A stretch of DNA of 64,000 nt from Bradyrhizobium glycinis. GTDB lineage: Bacteria; Pseudomonadota; Alphaproteobacteria; Rhizobiales; Xanthobacteraceae. Location of the stretch: contig NZ_JACCHQ010000008.1 in NCBI RefSeq assembly GCF_016031655.1, positions 1-64,000 on the forward strand, given 5' to 3'. Shown here in pieces: positions 45,606 to 58,897 of this stretch (its first letter is position 1; the number at the start of each line of letters is the position of its first letter). The notes beneath the pieces are model-generated. The model was not told the DNA's origin and did no database searches. It was given only the letters and a program-made list of their open reading frames with translations. The position numbers and the translations under genes were made by a program.

Positions 45606-46202
45606 TTATCCCGCCGCAATCTTCTCCGCGCGCTGGAACGCCGGCCGCGCCGTGCAGCGCGCGAGGTAAGCATCGAACGCCGGGCGCGACGGCACCATCT
45701 TGAACAGGCGCACCGCGAAATTCAGGCCGGCGCCGATCACGATATCGGCGGCGGAAAAGTCCTCGCCGAGAATCCACGGACCCTTTTCGAGTGCGGCTTC
45801 CAGCACGTCGAACACCTGCGTCGCGCTGCCCCAGGCCGCGGTCGAGGTCGGGACCTCGATCTTGGTGAAGATCTGGATGATGGCGGGCTCAATGCAGCCC
45901 GGCGAGAAGAATAGCCATTGCAGATAGCGCGCCCGGCGCGGGTCGGTCACGGCGGGCGCGAGCCTAGTCTCGGGATAACGATCGGCGATGTAGGCGCAGA
46001 TCGCGGCGGCTTCGCCGAGCGCGGCCTCGCCGTCGGTCAGCGCCGGCACCTTGCCCATCGGGTTGATCTTCAGATAGTCCGTCGCCTTCTGCGCGCCGGT
46101 CGAGATGTCGGTCAGCACGCGCTCATAGGGCAGGCCGCTCTCTTCCATCAGCCAAAGCGTCGTGAACGAGCGCGAACGGGGCGACCAATAGAGCTTGATC
46201 AT
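45606..46202 (-). CDS. Glutathione S-transferase family protein
   Basis: The 198-residue protein has a thioredoxin-like N-domain, KLYWSPRSRSFTTLWLMEES, followed by the cis-Pro motif NPMGKVPALTDGEAALGEAA and an alpha-helical C-domain ending near WILGEDFSAADIVIGAGLNF. The Ser residues in SPRSRSF could serve as the glutathione-activating residue. The substrate is not predictable. It is followed on the same strand by the secreted hypothetical protein upstream of it at 46213. Confidence 0.88.
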   Translation of the reverse strand: MIKLYWSPRSRSFTTLWLMEESGLPYERVLTDISTGAQKATDYLKINPMGKVPALTDGEAALGEAAAICAYIADRYPETRLAPAVTDPRRARYLQWLFFSPGCIEPAIIQIFTKIEVPTSTAAWGSATQVFDVLEAALEKGPWILGEDFSAADIVIGAGLNFAVRLFKMVPSRPAFDAYLARCTARPAFQRAEKIAAG

Positions 46203-46212
46203 GGTGAGGGCC

Positions 46213-47034
46213 TTATTGCTGGAGCAGTCGTGGTAATGTCCGGTCGAGGCTTGTCGTCAATAATGCACGGACACCGTCGCGCAGCTTTGCGTTAGCCGCC
46301 ACCTCGGTGGGAGCCGATGGAAAGACCGCCTCGTCCAATTCCTTGTTCGGACCACTGATGGGGTTGATCCCGATCAGGCGGGACATCATCGGCTCGTCAT
46401 CCAGGCTTGCGGCGCCCTTGTTGATGGCCTCGAATGATTGCCCGTCATACACGGTGATGTAGGTCAACGCGAACAGGAACGTGCGACGCTTGATGGGGTT
46501 TCCCCATTTGACGATGCCAAAGCCTTCGACGGACTGGTTGGTATTGCTGAAGCGGTTCTGGTATCGCTCGACCAGGACATAGCGTTGACATCTGGTGGTG
46601 GCGGCGCTCTGCTGAACGAACTCCTGTCGTTCCGGGTTCCGACGCAGCATCGGCGATCCCGATTCCACGGCACGCGCGAAAGCAGCGGGCGAATACGCAA
46701 TTCGCCTCACCGACTTTCCGGCTGCGGCCGCGCGAAGCCGCGACAGGATGAGATCGTCCAGTCCCCAACTCTCGATCGGGACAGGTGTGTACTCGTTGCC
46801 GAACATGGTGAAGCCGACCTGCTGAACGCCGAAACGATTGGCCGGCGCGGCCAGGAGACCGATCTCGCATGGGCCAGCGTCTGCAGCGCCCGCCTGCTTG
46901 GGATTCGGTGTGCCTTTCGGAGTTGCGCCCTTGGCTGGGCGCGACGTTGGCGTAGCCGATGGCGGTGCAGGCTGCGCCGCGGCGACACTGATGAGGCCAA
47001 ACAGAGAGATCACGGTCAAACAGATGCGAAACAT
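46213..47034 (-). CDS. Secreted hypothetical protein
   Basis: I do not recognise this family. The 273-residue product starts with a signal peptide (MFRICLTVISLFGLISVAAA, cut before QPAPP) and a Pro/Lys-rich linker. A domain from about residue 50 includes GPCEIGLLAAPANRFGVQQV, WGLDDLILSRLRAAAAGKSV, CQRYVLVERYQNRFSNTN and GNPIKRRTFLFALTYITVYD. Two Cys (in GPCEIG and TRCQRY) could form a disulfide. A GTG at 47052 would add six residues; I prefer the ATG at 47034. Only 10 bases separate its stop from the start of GST, so the two may be co-transcribed. Confidence 0.6.
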   Translation of the reverse strand: MFRICLTVISLFGLISVAAAQPAPPSATPTSRPAKGATPKGTPNPKQAGAADAGPCEIGLLAAPANRFGVQQVGFTMFGNEYTPVPIESWGLDDLILSRLRAAAAGKSVRRIAYSPAAFARAVESGSPMLRRNPERQEFVQQSAATTRCQRYVLVERYQNRFSNTNQSVEGFGIVKWGNPIKRRTFLFALTYITVYDGQSFEAINKGAASLDDEPMMSRLIGINPISGPNKELDEAVFPSAPTEVAANAKLRDGVRALLTTSLDRTLPRLLQQ

Positions 47035-47134
47035 GGAATCGGCGGCGATCACGAGCTTGGAAGATGTTCGATGAGGAGTTGAGATAAGTCTTAGAGCGAG
47101 CCGATGACAACCGCAAGGTGAGCGTCTCGGCGCA

Positions 47135-47599
47135 CTACGCGTCGATGGTCCTCCGCTTCCACCTGTAACACTTCATCACGAACCCGTTCGACGGCTCGAT
47201 TTGTTCCTTCTCGAACACAAAGCCTTCGCGCTCGTACCAGCGCCAAGCCTTTTCGTTCTCGCGCACGCAGCGCAGATACATCTCGTCGGGCATTTGCGTG
47301 CGCGTGAAGGCGAGCAATTGCCGGCCGAGCGATCGGCCCTGATAGGCGGGCGCGACGAACAGCATGTCGAGATAGAGCTTTGGCAGATGCAGCGCCAGCA
47401 TCGCGGCGATCGTTCCGCGATCGTCGGCGACGAACAGGCTCCAGCCGTTCTCGATCTCGCGCCTGATGCGCGCACGCAAGTTCGCCAGCAGGAAGTCGCT
47501 GGCTTCGGCGAGCCCGGTCGAGACCCAGCTCTCCATCCAGACCCGGCCGATCTCGTCGTACTCGTCGGAGCGGGCGGGGCGGATGATCGGATGCGGCAT
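47135..47599 (-). CDS. GNAT-family N-acetyltransferase
   Basis: The 154-residue protein has the GNAT acetyl-CoA-binding core: LYLDMLFVAPAYQGRSLGRQ (motif A with Q-G-R-x-L-G) and ENEKAWRWYEREGFV (motif B). The N-terminus IIRPARSDEYDEIGRVWMES is typical. The acceptor is unknown. It lies 7 bases downstream of the oxyR stop on the same strand and may be co-transcribed with it. Confidence 0.85.
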   Translation of the reverse strand: MPHPIIRPARSDEYDEIGRVWMESWVSTGLAEASDFLLANLRARIRREIENGWSLFVADDRGTIAAMLALHLPKLYLDMLFVAPAYQGRSLGRQLLAFTRTQMPDEMYLRCVRENEKAWRWYEREGFVFEKEQIEPSNGFVMKCYRWKRRTIDA

Positions 47600-47606
47600 C
47601 CGCCGG

Positions 47607-48530
47607 TCAAGCCTTCTGGCGCACGGATTGCCGCGCGCGCACCTTGCCGGCCGACAGGCACACCACCTCGGAAATCTGCAGCAGCTGCCGCGCCAGCGGG
47701 CTGGTCTTGCGCCAGACCATGCCGATGGTGCGCGACGGCTCGGGGTCGCGGAAGCGCGCCAGCGAGACCGTGGCAGAGCGCGTCTCCACCGGCACCGCCA
47801 TCTCCGGGATCAGGGTGACGCCGATGCCGGCGCTGACCATCTGCACCAGTGTTGACAGCGAGTTCGCATCCAGCATCTCGCGCGGCGGTGCCGATTGCAT
47901 GTTGCAGAAGGAGAGCGCCTGGTCGCGGAAGCAGTGCCCCTCCTCGAGCAGCAGAAGCCGCATCTCGCGCATCATCTCGCGTGACGGCACCGGTGTGCCT
48001 TCATCCGCGCCCGGCCGTACCAGCAGAAACTTCTCCTCGAACAGCGCGACCTCGGTGAGCGAGGGCTCGGACACCGGCAGCGCCACGATGGCGGTGTCGA
48101 GCCGTCCCTCCACCAGCTCCTGAATCAGCCGCGGCGTCATGGTCTCGCGCACGCGAATGTCGAGCTCCGGATGCATGCGCGTGAGGTTCTTGGTGATCTT
48201 AGGCAGCAGGTAGGGCGCGATGGTCGGGATCATGCCGATGCGCAGACGGCCGGCGAAGCGGTCCTGCGACGCGCGCGCAAAATCGCCGAGCTCGTCGACC
48301 GAGCGCAGGATGTCGCGGACCCGTTGCGCCAGCTCTTCGCCGAACCGGGTCAGCGCGACCTGCCGCGCGCTGCGTTCCAGCAGCAGGCCGCCCAGCGCCT
48401 CCTCCAGCTCCTTGATCTGCATCGACAAGGCCGGCTGCGAGATCGAGCAGGACTCGGCCGCGCGGCCGAAATGGCCGTGACGGGCCAGCGCGTCGAAATA
48501 CCGGAGCTGGCGCAGCGTCAGATTGATCAT
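47607..48530 (-). CDS. oxyR: Hydrogen peroxide sensor OxyR (LysR family)
   Basis: The 307-residue regulator has an N-terminal winged helix (LRQLRYFDALARHGHFGRAA, SISQPALSMQIKELEEAL) and the OxyR redox segment LLLEEGHCFRDQALSFCNMQ. There the two Cys are spaced as in E. coli Cys199 and Cys208, and a disulfide between them activates the protein. It is divergent from katG, its expected target, with 112 bases between. The ATG at 48530 gives the normal length. Confidence 0.94.
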   Translation of the reverse strand: MINLTLRQLRYFDALARHGHFGRAAESCSISQPALSMQIKELEEALGGLLLERSARQVALTRFGEELAQRVRDILRSVDELGDFARASQDRFAGRLRIGMIPTIAPYLLPKITKNLTRMHPELDIRVRETMTPRLIQELVEGRLDTAIVALPVSEPSLTEVALFEEKFLLVRPGADEGTPVPSREMMREMRLLLLEEGHCFRDQALSFCNMQSAPPREMLDANSLSTLVQMVSAGIGVTLIPEMAVPVETRSATVSLARFRDPEPSRTIGMVWRKTSPLARQLLQISEVVCLSAGKVRARQSVRQKA

Positions 48531-48537
48531 CAGAAAA

Positions 48538-48579
48538 TCCTATCGCAGCGATCACTAAAGTCAACTTCCCCTGATAGGA
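48538..48579. promoter_or_regulatory. Possible OxyR site between oxyR and katG
   Basis: TCCTATC at 48538-48544 and GATAGGA at 48573-48579 form a perfect inverted repeat with 28 bases between. ATAG-type half-sites in this divergent gap are where OxyR would be expected to bind, but the spacing does not match the simple ATAG-N7-CTAT pattern, so confidence is low. Confidence 0.3.
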
Positions 48580-48591
48580 CGCGGCGCTTAG

Positions 48592-50808
<2,217 letters not shown>

Positions 50809-50817
50809 GCGTGACAC

Positions 50818-50840
50818 CTCTCCCGCTTGCGGGAGAGGGG
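50818..50840. repeat. REP-like palindrome, family B, third locus
   Basis: CCTCTCCCGCTTGCGGGAGA followed by GGGG lies 10 bases past the katG stop. Confidence 0.6.
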
Positions 50841-50868
50841 GCGCAGCACTCCCCGGAGCGGACACAAA

Positions 50869-50896
50869 CAAAAAGGGCGGCCTTTCGGCCGCCCTT
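50869..50896 (-). terminator. Intrinsic terminator of the pnp operon (works for katG too)
   Basis: AAGGGCGGCC and GGCCGCCCTT pair perfectly around a 4-base loop; on the minus strand the stem is followed by five T. On the plus strand only TTCG follows, so termination should be stronger for pnp. Confidence 0.85.
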
Positions 50897-50921
50897 CGTA
50901 TTTCTAGCTGATCGCGAGACC

Positions 50922-53081
<2,160 letters not shown>

Positions 53082-53128
53082 AGAGGTCTTCTTTCATGGG
53101 TTCTCGAAAGAAGGGACGCTTCCAAAAA

Positions 53129-53204
53129 CAAAAACCATGCGCAAGATTGCGGGGCGCTGATCGGAGCGGATGATCAGCGTCCTGCGATCCTGCCATGGTT
53201 TTTG
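53129..53204 (-). promoter_or_regulatory. Long imperfect hairpin in the pnp leader
   Basis: CAAAAACCATG (53129-53139) pairs perfectly with CATGGTTTTTG (53194-53204), and CGCTGATC (53155-53162) with GATCAGCG (53172-53179). The bases between also pair in large part, giving a hairpin of roughly 30 pairs about 48 bases before the pnp ATG. In E. coli a comparable hairpin is cut by RNase III as part of PNPase autoregulation. Confidence 0.6.
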
Positions 53205-53426
53205 GATATCGGATGGCGTCCATCCTTTCGGGTCATACGGGCGCCTTGCCCGTTGTGCCCAGCCGCCGGATTGCTGCTGGACTGTCAGTCGGCACGAATG
53301 CGAACACCGAACCGTGGTCTTCGCTCTTCATGCCCGGATGCGAATCCTCAACGACTCACACCCGACGCGCACGCAGCCTCGAGCAAAAACCTTTAAAGAA
53401 AGCGCTTTCGTTCGAAACCACGTGCG

Positions 53427-53449
53427 AAAACGCGCGCCGGTGGCGCGCG
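53427..53449 (-). terminator. Intrinsic terminator after rpsO
   Basis: On the minus strand CGCGCGCC pairs with GGCGCGCG around ACC, then TTTTCGC. It lies just past the rpsO stop, so pnp may depend on read-through or on its own promoter. Confidence 0.65.
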
Positions 53450-53456
53450 CAGGAGC

Positions 53457-53726
53457 TTAACGACGAATATTGTGCTTCTCGAGCAGCGCCTTGTACCGTG
53501 CCTCGTCCTTCTTCTTGAGATAGTCGAGGAGCGAGCGGCGGGTCGAGACCAGCTTCAAGAGGCCGCGACGCGAATGGTTGTCCTTCACGTGGGTCTTGAA
53601 ATGGTTGGTGAGGTTGTTGATGCGTTCCGACAGGATCGCGACCTGAACCTCGGGCGAGCCGGTGTCGCCGGCCTTGGTGGCATTCGTCTTGATGACTTCC
53701 GCTTTGCGTTCTGCGGCAATCGACAT
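53457..53726 (-). CDS. rpsO: 30S ribosomal protein S15
   Basis: The 89-residue protein binds 16S rRNA. It reads [20 protein letters not shown], then [40 protein letters not shown] and ends EKHNIRR, the complete S15 pattern. I used the ATG at 53726, which gives the universal length of 89; the frame from 53732 adds two residues. truB ends 3 bases upstream. Confidence 0.98.
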   Translation of the reverse strand: MSIAAERKAEVIKTNATKAGDTGSPEVQVAILSERINNLTNHFKTHVKDNHSRRGLLKLVSTRRSLLDYLKKKDEARYKALLEKHNIRR

Positions 53727-53728
53727 CG

Positions 53729-54847
53729 TCAATTTCTCTCGTTGCGACCGGGGCTGGCAGTCAGGCCGGTCAGGTTGAACACACGCTTGGGGATGATTTC
53801 GCCATTGCCAACTTCGGCAAGCGCCAAAAGACGGCCTGCCACCGTGACATAGACTGTGCCGCTACAAGTGGGCGCATCCCGTCCGCGCAACAAAACGGCC
53901 TGGCCCCGATGGAGCCTTGCCGCATCAGCCCGAGTGACGGCCAGTGCCGGGATGTCGTCCAGCGCGGTCTCAACGGGCAAAAGCGCGTCGGCGAGGCTGC
54001 CCTCGCCGGACGCGGCTCTATCGCACAAAGCCTCCAACTGATCCAGCGGAATCATGTCGTTTTCGCCAAATGGGCCGACCAGGGTCCGCCGCAGCGCGCA
54101 GATATGGCCGTAAGTGCCGAGAATCCGGCCCATATCGCGGGCGAGCGCCCGGACATAGGTGCCCTTGCCGCATTCGGCCTCGAACACGGCCCGGTCGTTA
54201 TCTGGTTGATCTACAAGGGTTAAATGGTGGATCTCGACCGGGCGGGGCGCCAGTTCCACGACCTCCCCGTCGCGGGCGAGGTCATAGGCGCGCTCGCCCT
54301 GGACCTTGATCGCCGAATAGCGCGGCGGGATCTGCTCGATCACCCCGGTGAAGCGGGGCAGTAGGGCCAGGATCGCCTCCCGGCTCGGGCGCTGGTCCGA
54401 GGTCGCGGTCACCCGGCCCTCGATGTCGTCGGTGTCGCGCTCCTCGCCCCAGCAGACCGTGAAGCGGTAGCGCTTGCGGCCGTCCATCACGAAGGGGACG
54501 GTCTTGGTGGCTTCCCCGAGCGCGATCGGCAAGCCCCCGGAGGCGAGCGGATCCAGCGTGCCGGCGTGTCCGGCGCGCTTGGCATTGAACAGCCGCTTGA
54601 GCACGGCGACCGCCTGCGTCGAGGTCATGCCGATCGGCTTGTCGAGCACGACCCAGCCATGGACGTCGCGGCGGTCGCGGCGAGGCTGGTTGCCCTTCTG
54701 CTGCTTGGCGCGCGGATCGTTGTTGACGCGGCGCGGCTCCTGATGCGGCGGCGAATTGCCGCCCTTCTCCGCGAAATTGTTGTTCTGCACGTCGCGCTGA
54801 TCGGTGTCGTTGCCGTCGATCGTGCCGTGAGCCGGGTCCATATTCAT
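53729..54847 (-). CDS. truB: tRNA pseudouridine(55) synthase
   Basis: The 372-residue enzyme makes pseudouridine-55 in the T-loop of tRNAs. The catalytic Asp is in [19 protein letters not shown], followed by [37 protein letters not shown] and [15 protein letters not shown]. The first 60 or so residues are polar and low complexity (rich in Asn, Gln, Arg and Asp) and lie before the conserved [17 protein letters not shown] start. The ATG overlaps the rbfA stop. Confidence 0.96.
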   Translation of the reverse strand: MNMDPAHGTIDGNDTDQRDVQNNNFAEKGGNSPPHQEPRRVNNDPRAKQQKGNQPRRDRRDVHGWVVLDKPIGMTSTQAVAVLKRLFNAKRAGHAGTLDPLASGGLPIALGEATKTVPFVMDGRKRYRFTVCWGEERDTDDIEGRVTATSDQRPSREAILALLPRFTGVIEQIPPRYSAIKVQGERAYDLARDGEVVELAPRPVEIHHLTLVDQPDNDRAVFEAECGKGTYVRALARDMGRILGTYGHICALRRTLVGPFGENDMIPLDQLEALCDRAASGEGSLADALLPVETALDDIPALAVTRADAARLHRGQAVLLRGRDAPTCSGTVYVTVAGRLLALAEVGNGEIIPKRVFNLTGLTASPGRNERN

Positions 54848-55287
54848 TGCTCTTCTTCCCGATCCGAATGCGGATCCTGTTCCAGGTCCTGTGCGAGGTC
54901 CTTCTGCACCGCAGGTGTTCGCAAAAGCTTCTCGATCCGTTCCGCTTCGTCGAATCGTTCGTCGACGCGGAAGCGAATGTCAGGTGCAAATTTCAGGTTA
55001 ACGCGCCGCGCGACCTCGCCGCGCAAGAACTTCTTGTTGCGCTCGAGCGCGGTGATCACGATCTCGGTGTCGCGGCCACCGAGCGGCATCACGTAGACCG
55101 TCGCGAGCTTCAGGTCGGGCGACATCCGCACCTCCGGCACGGTGATGATGTGACCTTCGAGGTCGGCATCATGCACATTGCCTTGCGCCAGAATATCGGC
55201 CATCGCGTGGCGAACCTGCTCGCCGACGCGCAGCTGACGCTGCGAGCCGCCGGGCGCGGAACTCTTCTTCTGATGATGCCGTGGCAT
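54844..55287 (-). CDS. rbfA: 30S ribosome-binding factor RbfA
   Basis: The 147-residue KH-fold protein helps mature the 16S rRNA 5' end. It has [39 protein letters not shown] and [20 protein letters not shown], all typical. A charged C-terminal tail follows. It lies 155 bases after infB and overlaps truB. Confidence 0.96.
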   Translation of the reverse strand: MPRHHQKKSSAPGGSQRQLRVGEQVRHAMADILAQGNVHDADLEGHIITVPEVRMSPDLKLATVYVMPLGGRDTEIVITALERNKKFLRGEVARRVNLKFAPDIRFRVDERFDEAERIEKLLRTPAVQKDLAQDLEQDPHSDREEEQ

Positions 55288-55364
55288 TTTCGAAAATCAC
55301 CTCGTCATGCCCGCATCCTGCGACACGGGCATTGTCATTTGTCCTGTTGAAACGAAGAGGGGTG

Positions 55365-55388
55365 GATGGCCGGAAAAATCCGGCCATC
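55365..55388. repeat. Hairpin between infB and rbfA
   Basis: GATGGCCGGA (55365-55374) pairs perfectly with TCCGGCCATC (55379-55388) around AAAA. Neither strand has a U tract after it, so it is probably an mRNA processing or stability element rather than a terminator. Confidence 0.45.
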
Positions 55389-55442
55389 GCACTCCCGCAA
55401 TCTCAGTTCAAAAAGATCCGAACGCTTCGGTAAGATTTGGAC

Positions 55443-58124
55443 TTACAGGGAGCGCTGGATCGTCTCCACGCGATAACACTCGATCACGTCACCGGCACGC
55501 ATGTCGTGGTAGTTCTCGAAGGCCATGCCGCATTCCTGGCCGGACTGGACTTCCTTCACTTCGTCCTTGAAGCGCTTCAGCGTCGACAGCTTGCCTTCGT
55601 GCACGACGACGTTGTCGCGGATCAGGCGCACATTGGCGCCGCGTTCCACGGTGCCGTCGGTGACGCGGCAGCCGGCGACCTTGCCGACCTTGGAGATGTT
55701 GAAGATCTCCAGGATCTCGGCATTGCCCAGCATGGTTTCGCGCAAGGTCGGCGCGAGCAGACCGCTCATCGCCTTCTTCACGTCGTCCACGAGGTCATAG
55801 ATGATGTTGTAGTAGCGGATCTCGATGCCGTTGCGCTTGGCGGCCGCAGCGGCCTCCTTGTTGGCGCGAACCGAGAAGCCGATGATCGCGGCGTTGAAGC
55901 CTTCGGCCAGCGTCACGTCGGATTCCGAGATGCCGCCGACGCCGGCATGCAGGATGCGGGCGGCGACCTCGTCGGTGCCGAGCTTCTCCAGCGAGCCGAG
56001 GATGGCTTCGAGCGAACCCTGCACGTCGGCCTTGACGATCAGCGGAAATTCCTTGCGGCCCGCCGTCTTCAATTGCGACATCATCTGCTCGAGCGAGCCG
56101 CGCATGCCGGAGATCGAGGCTGCCGCGTTCTCGCGCTTCTGGTGCGCGCGATAGCTTGTGACCTGGCGGGCGCGGGCTTCGTTCTCGACCACCGCGAGAC
56201 GATCGCCGGCCTCCGGCGGGCCGTTGAAGCCGAGCACTTCGACCGGCACCGAGGGGCCGGCCTCCTGCACGGTCTCGCCCTGATCGGAGATCAGCGCGCG
56301 GACGCGGCCCATTTCGGCACCGGCAACGATGATGTCGCCGACGCGAAGCGTGCCGCGCTGCACCAGCACGGTCGCGACCGGACCACGGCCGCGATCGAGC
56401 TTGGCCTCGATCACCGTGCCTTCGGCCGGACGCTGCGAATTGGTCTTCAGGTCGAGGATTTCGGCCTGCAGCGCGATCATCTCGAGCAGCTTGTCGAGAT
56501 TGGTCTTGTTCTTGGCGGATACCTCGACGTCGACGACGTCGCCGCCGAACGACTCCACCTGCACCTCGTGCTGGAGCAGCTCGGTGCGCACGCGCTCGGG
56601 CTTGGCGTCGGGCTTGTCGATCTTGTTGATGGCAACGATGATCGGCACCCGCGCCGCCTTGGCGTGGTTGATGGCTTCGACCGTCTGCGGCATCACGCCG
56701 TCGTCGGCCGCGACCACCAGCACGACGATGTCGGTGACCTTGGCGCCGCGGGCGCGCATCGCGGTGAACGCGGCGTGGCCGGGCGTGTCGATGAAGGTGA
56801 TCTTCTTGCCGCTTTCCGGCGAGACCACCTGATAGGCGCCGATGTGCTGGGTGATGCCGCCGGCTTCGCCGGAGACCACGTTGGCATGACGGAGCGCGTC
56901 GAGCAGCGAGGTCTTGCCGTGGTCGACGTGGCCCATCACGGTCACGACCGGCGAGCGCGTCTCGGTGTCGGTGGAATCGTCGACCGTGTCGAACAGGCCT
57001 TCCTCGACGTCGGACGCGGCGACGCGCTTGACCGTGTGTCCGAGCTCTTCGGCGATCAGCTGCGCGGTGTCGGCGTCGATCACGTCGGTGATCTTGTGCA
57101 TCGCGCCCTGCTTCATCAGCATGCGGATGACGTCGACCGCGCGCTCGGACATGCGATTGGCGAGTTCCTGGATGGTGATCGCCTCCGGAATGGTCACCTC
57201 GCGGACCAGCTTTTCCTTCGGCTCGTTCGAGGCGTGGCCCTTCAGGCGCTGGGTGCGGCGACGGAACGAGGCGATCGAGCGCTCGCGCACCTCGTCGGCA
57301 TTGAGCGCAGTAACGACGGTCAGTCGGCCGCGCTCCTTCTGCGGGCCGGGCTTGTGCGTGGTCTTTGGGGCTGCCGCAGGACGCGCAGCGCCGCCGGGTC
57401 CGCGACGGATCTGGCGCGGCGCCTCGTCGTCGTCAGGCTCGGCCGCAACGGCGGGGCCGCGGCCAGCCGGTCCACCCGGACGCTGCGCGGTCGTGGTTGC
57501 AGGACGCGCCGTCGTGGTTCCCGGGCGTGCCGTCGTGGTGCCCTGGCGCGGCGCAGGCACGGCCGGTGCCGCGGCGGCGGGACGCGGCGCGGCCGGCTGC
57601 TCGCCTTCGCCAAAACGCTTCTTGGCCTCGGTCTCGGCCTTGCGCTTGGCTTCGTCCTCGTGGCGATGCCGCTCTTCCTCGGCCTTGCGGCGCGCTTCGG
57701 CGGCTTCGCGCTCGGCGCGCTCGGCGGCCTCACGGGCGGCGCGGCGCTGGGCCTCTTCCTCGGCCTGGCGACGCTCCTCGACTTCGCGCAGCTTGGCATC
57801 GGCCAGCGCACTGGCGCGGGCCGAACGTTCGTCCTCGGTGAGGGTACGAAGCACCACGCCGGAACCGGCGTTGCGCGGCGGGGGCGGAGCCGGGCGCGAA
57901 GGCGCGGCGGGTGCGGCCGGCGCGGGCTTTGCCGTCACCTCGGGCGCGTGCGGCTCGGGTCCGTCGCCAATGCGGCGCTTGCCGCGCTTCTCGACCACGA
58001 CCTGCTTGCTGCGGCCATGGCTGAAGCTCTGGCGCACGGTGCCCGTTTCGACGCGCGGCTTGAGCGATAGCGTCTTGCTCGGAACGCTCAGCTTCTTGTC
58101 GCCAGGGGTCTTGGTATCAACCAT
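55443..58124 (-). CDS. infB: Translation initiation factor IF-2
   Basis: The 893-residue GTPase brings initiator tRNA to the ribosome. The G domain has [20 protein letters not shown] (P-loop), [29 protein letters not shown] and [12 protein letters not shown]. The long N-terminal part is low complexity, with Ala/Pro-rich tracts, a charged Glu/Arg helical stretch ([20 protein letters not shown]) and short RPGTTTA-type repeats. The C-terminal domains bind fMet-tRNA. It lies between the ylxR fusion and rbfA in the translation operon. Confidence 0.97.
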   Translation of the reverse strand: MVDTKTPGDKKLSVPSKTLSLKPRVETGTVRQSFSHGRSKQVVVEKRGKRRIGDGPEPHAPEVTAKPAPAAPAAPSRPAPPPPRNAGSGVVLRTLTEDERSARASALADAKLREVEERRQAEEEAQRRAAREAAERAEREAAEARRKAEEERHRHEDEAKRKAETEAKKRFGEGEQPAAPRPAAAAPAVPAPRQGTTTARPGTTTARPATTTAQRPGGPAGRGPAVAAEPDDDEAPRQIRRGPGGAARPAAAPKTTHKPGPQKERGRLTVVTALNADEVRERSIASFRRRTQRLKGHASNEPKEKLVREVTIPEAITIQELANRMSERAVDVIRMLMKQGAMHKITDVIDADTAQLIAEELGHTVKRVAASDVEEGLFDTVDDSTDTETRSPVVTVMGHVDHGKTSLLDALRHANVVSGEAGGITQHIGAYQVVSPESGKKITFIDTPGHAAFTAMRARGAKVTDIVVLVVAADDGVMPQTVEAINHAKAARVPIIVAINKIDKPDAKPERVRTELLQHEVQVESFGGDVVDVEVSAKNKTNLDKLLEMIALQAEILDLKTNSQRPAEGTVIEAKLDRGRGPVATVLVQRGTLRVGDIIVAGAEMGRVRALISDQGETVQEAGPSVPVEVLGFNGPPEAGDRLAVVENEARARQVTSYRAHQKRENAAASISGMRGSLEQMMSQLKTAGRKEFPLIVKADVQGSLEAILGSLEKLGTDEVAARILHAGVGGISESDVTLAEGFNAAIIGFSVRANKEAAAAAKRNGIEIRYYNIIYDLVDDVKKAMSGLLAPTLRETMLGNAEILEIFNISKVGKVAGCRVTDGTVERGANVRLIRDNVVVHEGKLSTLKRFKDEVKEVQSGQECGMAFENYHDMRAGDVIECYRVETIQRSL

Positions 58125-58193
58125 TCAGCAGTCCTAATCCTGATTTATCAGTGTTGTGCGTTGCCGCACCATCCAATTGGGTCGTCGTGTCTC

Positions 58194-58874
58194 TCAGAAA
58201 TCCTGGCCGGGTTTTTCGACAGTCTTGTCGTCCGCCATCCGGTATCGGACCAGGATCTGGCTACGTGACAGGAATGACTTGCTCGCCGGGCCCGCGAGCA
58301 GGGCAGCATGTATCACATTTGACCGGGTCAGTGCCAAATCCAATTCTACCGATTTCAGAGCGGTGACGACGGGAATCTGCGCCTTAGCACCGCGATTCCC
58401 GGCATTCTGACGCGCCAGCATGTCCAATTTGCGGATTCCGTCCGCGGCCCCGTCGCTGGCATGGATCAGGACCTCGACCGTTCCTTCCCGAAGGGCGCTC
58501 TCGACCTTGCCGAAACCGGCCACGACCTGGCCCGCCTTGGCGGCGATCCCAAGGGCTTCGGTCACGCTCCGGACCAGGAGCGCCTCGATGTCGGTGGGAA
58601 GCGTCTTAGGGATGCGCAGCTCGCGCTTGAAGGCTTTGCTAAATTGGTGACGCCGCACCGCTTCCGCAACCATCTTGCGTGAGGCGGTGAGCCACATCCC
58701 GCGTCCGGGTAGCTTGCGCTTGAGATCGGGAACTATTTGTCCGTCAGGCGATGCGACGAAGCGGATCAGCTCGTCGATCGGCCGGACCTCGCGGCTGACC
58801 GCGCACATGCGCATGGTCGCGGACCTTTCGGTCCGCGGCCCATGGTCAAGTTCGAGGTCGGAATCTGCGAGCAT
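58194..58874 (-). CDS. YlxR (DUF448) fused to an L7Ae-like domain, RNA-binding
   Basis: The 226-residue protein has an N-terminal YlxR domain, ATMRMCAVSREVRPIDELIR and LKRKLPGRGMWLTASRKMV. It is followed from about residue 95 by a ribosomal-L7Ae-like RNA-binding domain: SVTEALGIAAKAGQVVAGFG, VEVLIHASDGAADGIRKLD and ALTRSNVIHAALLAG. In Firmicutes the two are separate genes (ylxR, ylxQ) in the nusA-infB operon; fusion is usual in alphaproteobacteria. It lies between nusA and infB as expected. Confidence 0.9.
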   Translation of the reverse strand: MLADSDLELDHGPRTERSATMRMCAVSREVRPIDELIRFVASPDGQIVPDLKRKLPGRGMWLTASRKMVAEAVRRHQFSKAFKRELRIPKTLPTDIEALLVRSVTEALGIAAKAGQVVAGFGKVESALREGTVEVLIHASDGAADGIRKLDMLARQNAGNRGAKAQIPVVTALKSVELDLALTRSNVIHAALLAGPASKSFLSRSQILVRYRMADDKTVEKPGQDF

Positions 58875-58897
58875 CCGGGCGACATTCTCCTTTGCCC

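Larger units (their letters stand above)
53082..53456. other. 375-base gap between rpsO and pnp
   Basis: It holds the rpsO terminator (53427-53449) and the pnp leader hairpin (53129-53204). The stretch 53205-53426 shows no gene or clear structure; a pnp promoter probably lies there. Confidence 0.45.

Noticed and set aside
55437..58070. 877-codon open frame on the plus strand, opposite infB
   Set aside because: Antisense shadow of infB with biased Asp/Val/His content and no ribosome site; infB itself is unmistakable.
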